A stretch of 8,710 nt of DNA from Chloroflexota bacterium. Lineage in GTDB: Bacteria; Chloroflexota; Ktedonobacteria; Ktedonobacterales; Ktedonobacteraceae. Both the position numbers and the translations under genes were made by a program. Below, piece by piece: positions 6,475 to 8,710 of the stretch (positions are counted from its first letter, which is position 1; each line of letters starts with the position of its first letter). Under the pieces are notes generated by a model, which was not told where the DNA came from, ran no database searches, and saw only the letters and a list, made by a program, of their open reading frames with translations. The stretch lies in the NCBI GenBank assembly GCA_902810755.1, contig CADDYT010000209.1:1-8710 (forward strand), read 5' to 3'.

Positions 6475-6520
6475 ATCAGGTATCTACAGGACAGGAAATC
6501 GGGCAATTACCTGATTTCCT
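6475..6520. repeat. Two overlapping, mutually exclusive inverted repeats
   Basis: AGGAAATCGGG (6493-6503) pairs with CCTGATTTCCT (6510-6520) across a 6-base loop, with one G-U pair. ATCAGGTA (6475-6482) is also a perfect complement of TACCTGAT (6508-6515), which uses part of the same right arm. Only one of the two pairings can form at a time. This may be an operator, or a switch if the stretch is transcribed. Confidence 0.45.
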
Positions 6521-6689
6521 ACCGGTTGCATAATCCTTTATAGTATAGAATAGAATGATAATAGTATTGCCCTGTGTTCCGCGAAAGCAGGCTCTCCCAT
6601 CCTGGCAGCGCATATTGTCGGGCCAGGGAAAGCGCCTGCGGTAGAGCATGGACTGAACAATGGCATGATGATAGAGAGGAAACGATACA

Positions 6690-7127
6690 ATGAGTAAAAA
6701 GGGATTGAGGACGCTGGTACTCCTTCTAACGGTATTTGCGATTGGCAGCGTAGTGCTGGCGGCCTGCACGCGGCCCGGCACGCCGGTGGCCTCGTCAGGG
6801 ACGAGTACGCCGAGCAGCAGTGGCAATGGAAGCGGAGGCGCCCCTGCCGTGCATATGGGGCCAACCAATTTTGTGCAAAGCAGCATTACGATCTCAAAAG
6901 GCGCGACATTGCAACTGATTGATGACGGCCAGTACACACATATTCTGGCTAACGGCTCCTGGGTGAACGGGGTGGCGAAACCGGCAAAGGAGCCAGGCGC
7001 GCCTACCGTCAACAACCTGCAAATCAACGGCAATAACGCTCAGATTGGGCCGTTTAATACAGCAGGAACCTTTCATATTTACTGCTCTATCCACCCCGGC
7101 ATGAATCTCACGATAACAGTAAAGTAA
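6690..7127 (+). CDS. Lipoprotein cupredoxin (plastocyanin-like copper protein)
   Basis: This is a predicted membrane-anchored type-1 copper protein acting outside the cytoplasmic membrane, probably in electron transfer or copper handling. Seen here: basic start MSKKGLR, a hydrophobic signal segment (8-22), and the lipobox LAAC (23-26) with Cys26 as lipidation site. A Ser/Thr/Gly-rich linker (27-55) precedes a small beta domain. Copper ligands fit the cupredoxin order: His84 in YTHILANGSW, then Cys132, His135 and Met138 in YCSIHPGMNL. The protein has 145 residues, a normal single-domain size. Start ATG 6690 is supported by GAGAGGA at 6674-6680. Partner redox proteins are not in the window. A copper-binding domain without electron-transfer function cannot be excluded. 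Confidence 0.88.
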   Translation: MSKKGLRTLVLLLTVFAIGSVVLAACTRPGTPVASSGTSTPSSSGNGSGGAPAVHMGPTNFVQSSITISKGATLQLIDDGQYTHILANGSWVNGVAKPAKEPGAPTVNNLQINGNNAQIGPFNTAGTFHIYCSIHPGMNLTITVK

Positions 7128-7136
7128 GGGTGGAGA

Positions 7137-7178
7137 AGAGGATAGCCGGGCAGGCGGAACGCGGCGCGGCCATCCTCT
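7137..7178 (+). terminator. Weak candidate terminator after the cupredoxin gene
   Basis: AGAGGAT (7137-7143) and ATCCTCT (7172-7178) pair perfectly, with a further GCCG/CGGC (7145-7148/7167-7170) inside. The stem starts 10 bases after the stop codon. No T-tract follows directly, and TTTT appears only at 7192, so termination efficiency is uncertain. Confidence 0.3.
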
Positions 7179-7314
7179 CTGGCTCACCTGTTTTAGCGGC
7201 GCGGTTCAGCGGCCTGGCGCTCGCCCTGCAGTTCCATCCTTACGAACCTCGCCGTAGCGGCCCAGCAAGCGGGTACTTCATGGTAGGGGCAAATAGGAAT
7301 ATTGGGAGCGTTCT

Positions 7315-7342
7315 TTGCGCAAATTGGGATATCATGTAATAT
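7315..7342 (+). promoter_or_regulatory. Promoter for the small helical protein gene
   Basis: TTGCGC (7315-7320), a 16-base spacer and TAATAT (7337-7342) look like a housekeeping promoter. Transcription would start near 7349, leaving a leader of about 87 bases before the ATG at 7436. That leader begins almost at once with the hairpin at 7357-7374. Confidence 0.45.
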
Positions 7343-7356
7343 AGCTGTAGGAAGAG

Positions 7357-7374
7357 AAAACTCAACAGAGTTTT
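7357..7374 (+). promoter_or_regulatory. 5'-leader hairpin
   Basis: AAAACTC (7357-7363) pairs perfectly with GAGTTTT (7368-7374) across a 4-base loop. It would sit about 8 bases from the predicted 5' end of the message, a position typical of stabilising stem-loops. Confidence 0.4.
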
Positions 7375-7387
7375 GAAATAGATCGTC

Positions 7388-7408
7388 TTTTCGGAACCGT
7401 TCTGAAAA
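7388..7408. promoter_or_regulatory. 21-base dyad, possible operator
   Basis: TTTTC and GAAC on the left mirror GTTC and GAAAA on the right around a single central base (7398); only the pair 7393/7403 breaks the symmetry. The one-base centre leaves no room for a hairpin loop in the inner part, so a dimeric DNA-binding protein fits better than an RNA stem. It lies between the predicted promoter and the start codon. Confidence 0.4.
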
Positions 7409-7435
7409 CCTTTGACCATGAAGAGGAAACGACCT

Positions 7436-7645
7436 ATGGCACCTGCAACGACAACTCACGAAGAGAAACTGAGCCGTGCATTGGAACTCATTGGCGGCCG
7501 CATTGACCCGGAGATCGAGCAGTCCTACTCTTCCCTTGAGGAGCGTATCCTGGCCCAGGCGCTGGAAAATGTGGAACTGGCCGAGCGCCGCCTGCGCGAA
7601 ATTCAACGCCTGGTCGATGAACTGAGCGAAGCGGTTCCGGCATGA
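7436..7645 (+). CDS. Small helical protein of unknown function
   Basis: I do not recognise a family. The protein has 69 residues: MAPATTTHEEK, then a charged stretch with SYSSLEERILAQALENVELAERRLREIQRLVDELSEAVPA. It is rich in Glu, Arg and Leu with heptad-like spacing, so one or two long amphipathic helices, probably a coiled coil, are expected from about residue 30 on. No signal peptide or membrane segment is seen. The start at 7436 is chosen because AGAGG sits about 9 bases upstream, the same layout as in the cupredoxin gene. In-frame TTG (7412) and ATG (7418) have no ribosome site. It has its own predicted promoter and precedes the stress-protein gene by 139 bases. Confidence 0.72.
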   Translation: MAPATTTHEEKLSRALELIGGRIDPEIEQSYSSLEERILAQALENVELAERRLREIQRLVDELSEAVPA

Positions 7646-7665
7646 CGTGTTCTTCAAGAAAACGT
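7645..7665. repeat. 21-base imperfect palindrome after the small helical gene
   Basis: ACGTGTTCTT (7645-7654) and AAGAAAACGT (7656-7665) are complementary in nine of ten positions around a central C. It overlaps the stop codon of the preceding gene. No T-tract follows, so it is more operator-like than terminator-like. Confidence 0.35.
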
Positions 7666-7770
7666 TCATAAAAAGAGAACAACAATGCAACTTTTTCCAT
7701 CCTTATGCCGTGCAAGGAAGTAATCGCCTGAAAAACGACGAGAGGGAGCAGTTTTTCATGGGAAGCGCGG

Positions 7771-7778
7771 AAAGGAGG
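7771..7778 (+). promoter_or_regulatory. Ribosome binding site fixing the YflT-like start
   Basis: AAAGGAGG ends 6 bases before the ATG at 7785, a near-perfect Shine-Dalgarno. It rules out the longer in-frame starts at 7647 and 7758. Confidence 0.8.
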
Positions 7779-7784
7779 ATTTTG

Positions 7785-8234
7785 ATGCAAACAGGAAACA
7801 GCCCGCTGGTAGTGAGCGTTTTCAAGGATAACGCGCAGGCGCAAAAGGCCATTACCGATCTTGAGCATGCCGGTTTCAGCGCGAACCAGATTCGCTATTC
7901 CGTCAAACGAGGCGGCGGCGGCATTGCCGATGACCTGCGACGCATGGGCCTGCCGGAACGCGAGGCCAATTTCTACAACAACGAATTCGAGCAGGGCCAC
8001 ACGGTCGTTACCGTCGATACCGGCGACCGCCAGCAAGAAGCCTATACCATTCTGATGCGCGACGGCGGTTATAACGCCAACATGGGCGATGTGCGCGGCC
8101 AGGTTGGCGGCCCCTACGCCACCACGACGACCACCGTCGCAGACTACAGCACAACCGCCAGCACGAACCCGGCGACGACCTATGATAGTAACGAGACCAC
8201 TCCGGGTCTCCCCGATCTGCCCGAGCAAACATGA
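7785..8234 (+). CDS. General stress protein 17M-like (YflT domain) protein
   Basis: A 149-residue soluble protein resembling the YflT / general stress protein 17M group, named for heat- and stress-induced Bacillus proteins; the biochemical role is unknown. Seen here: VVSVFKDNAQAQKAITDLEHAGFSANQI-like sequence (9-36) forming beta-alpha with the typical 'aerial' pattern. GLPEREANFYNNEFEQGHTVVTVDTGDR follows (55-82), then QEAYTILMRDGGYNA, the usual second half. A Gly run (43-46) links the parts. The last 40 residues are a low-complexity Thr/Ala/Asn tail, probably disordered. Start ATG 7785 follows AAAGGAGG. The gene is closed by the strong terminator at 8248-8293. The nearby DUF1003 and SRPBCC genes fit a stress-related neighbourhood. 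Confidence 0.83.
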   Translation: MQTGNSPLVVSVFKDNAQAQKAITDLEHAGFSANQIRYSVKRGGGGIADDLRRMGLPEREANFYNNEFEQGHTVVTVDTGDRQQEAYTILMRDGGYNANMGDVRGQVGGPYATTTTTVADYSTTASTNPATTYDSNETTPGLPDLPEQT

Positions 8235-8247
8235 TACTGGTACAACC

Positions 8248-8293
8248 AGAGGACGCGATAGACAGAGCAGCCTGTCCGTCGCGTCCTCTTTTT
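8248..8293 (+). terminator. Strong intrinsic terminator
   Basis: AGAGGACGCGA (8248-8258) pairs perfectly with TCGCGTCCTCT (8279-8289), and the interior can add GACAG/CTGTC. TTTTT (8289-8293) follows directly. It starts 14 bases after the stress-protein stop and its T-tract overlaps the stop codon of the convergent ABC gene. On the minus strand no T-tract follows, so it serves the plus strand. Confidence 0.92.
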
Positions 8294-8710
8294 ACGCGCT
8301 TTGCATGATCTGCTCCTCTTGCAATAGCAGATTTTCCTCGTAAATGCGACGAATGACATCTTCGATCTGTGGCTCCTGAAAGGTCACGTCGCGCAGGCAG
8401 TGGCGCGCGCCCAGGTAGGAGACCAGTTCGTGGGCGGGGATAGCCTCGCGCCCGAAGCTAAGCCAGATGCGAGGAGATTCGGCGCGCACCTGCGAGACGC
8501 CCGGCGGCAGGTCAGGAAGCATGGGCTGTCCCGCGCCGTTGTGCGGCAGCGCGGCCAGTTCGGCGGGATCGAAGACAGCGATAAGGGTGCGCTCGCCGCC
8601 AAAACGCTCGCGAATCGCTTCGACGGTGCCATCGTAGAGCTTGCGCCCGTGATCGATAATCACCATGCGGGGGCAGAGCATCTCCACGTCATCCATATCG
8701 TGGGTGGTCA
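8292..8710 (-). CDS. ABC transporter ATP-binding protein (C-terminal part, runs off the window)
   Basis: This is the C-terminal part of an ABC ATPase that would energise an ABC-2-type permease encoded beyond the right edge. Seen here: TTHDMDDVEMLCPR, containing the switch histidine (H-loop) that follows the Walker B region. Next comes MVIIDHGRKLYDGTVEAIRERFGGERT, typical of the post-H-loop strand and the start of the accessory C-terminal domain. It ends with DVTFQEPQIEDVIRRIYEE, which resembles the COG4586-type ATPases. Walker A, the signature motif and Walker B lie outside the window. The reading frame is open to base 8710, so the ATG at 8696 is internal and not the start. The gene converges with the YflT-like gene; only about 57 bases lie between their stops. 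Confidence 0.88.
   Translation of the reverse strand, partial: TTHDMDDVEMLCPRMVIIDHGRKLYDGTVEAIRERFGGERTLIAVFDPAELAALPHNGAGQPMLPDLPPGVSQVRAESPRIWLSFGREAIPAHELVSYLGARHCLRDVTFQEPQIEDVIRRIYEENLLLQEEQIMQSA

Larger units (their letters stand above)
6345..6689. other. Divergent intergenic region with several palindromes
   Basis: No gene is seen in this stretch. It holds two inverted repeats (6418-6449 and 6493-6520, listed separately). A/T-rich sequence at 6535-6567 contains several -10-like hexamers such as TAGAAT (6551-6556). TTGCAT at 6526-6531 could be a -35, but the spacing of 19 is long, so the cupredoxin promoter is not firmly placed. CCTGG/CCAGG and GCAGCGC/GCGCCTGC near 6600-6640 could give the cupredoxin message a structured leader. 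The ribosome site for that gene is GAGAGGA at 6674-6680. Confidence 0.4.
7128..7435. other. Intergenic region between cupredoxin and the small helical gene
   Basis: No credible gene is present in these 308 bases. They contain a possible terminator (7137-7178), a promoter (7315-7342), a 5'-leader hairpin (7357-7374) and a 21-base dyad (7388-7408), all listed separately. The rest, about 7180-7280, is GC-rich with no structure I could support. Confidence 0.6.

Noticed and set aside
7130..7339. 69-codon plus-strand frame after the cupredoxin gene
   Set aside because: It starts inside a hairpin arm region, has no ribosome site, and its sequence looks like translated intergenic DNA.
7388..7408. 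LexA (SOS) box
   Set aside because: GAAC and GTTC are present but only one base apart; the Gram-positive type box needs four bases between them.
8292..8696. ABC ATPase starting at ATG 8696
   Set aside because: The frame stays open upstream and reads TTHD, the H-loop, so the gene continues past the window edge.

Overview
The window reads as bacterial chromosome: moderately GC-rich coding DNA, good Shine-Dalgarno sites, and ATGA-type gene overlap. The gene set suggests Chloroflexota, perhaps Ktedonobacteria. It includes a housekeeping MnmA with a CxxC motif, a LepA, paired cyclase/dehydrase-like SRPBCC proteins, a DUF1003 protein, a YflT-type stress protein and a lipoprotein cupredoxin. The phylum assignment is an inference from protein style only; nothing in the window fixes it.

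Layout. (1) 1-163: possible tail of an upstream gene and a weak terminator. (2) 164-3171 (+): mnmA and lepA, overlapping by ATGA and almost certainly translationally coupled; both act on tRNA or the ribosome. (3) 3172-3751: 580 bases without a convincing protein gene. It starts with a very long hairpin just after lepA. A consensus sigma-70 promoter points left from 3710, and many nested inverted repeats lie between, one pair with pseudoknot topology. This is the best candidate for something undescribed: a structured minus-strand RNA of roughly 490 nt, or the decayed end of a mobile element. (4) 6344-3752 (-): a promoter, then two tandemly duplicated SRPBCC proteins and a two-helix DUF1003 membrane protein, probably one operon. 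The second SRPBCC protein ends in five exact-length 11-residue repeats. (5) 6229-6689: divergent regulatory region with several palindromes. (6) 6690-8234 (+): lipoprotein cupredoxin, a 69-residue helical protein, and a YflT/GSP17M-like protein closed by a strong intrinsic terminator. (7) 8292-8710 (-): the C-terminal part of an ABC transporter ATPase, convergent with the stress gene.

Regions 4-6 look like a stress or envelope accessory cluster transcribed divergently from the palindrome-rich region at 6300-6690. No direct functional link between the individual proteins can be proven from the sequence.
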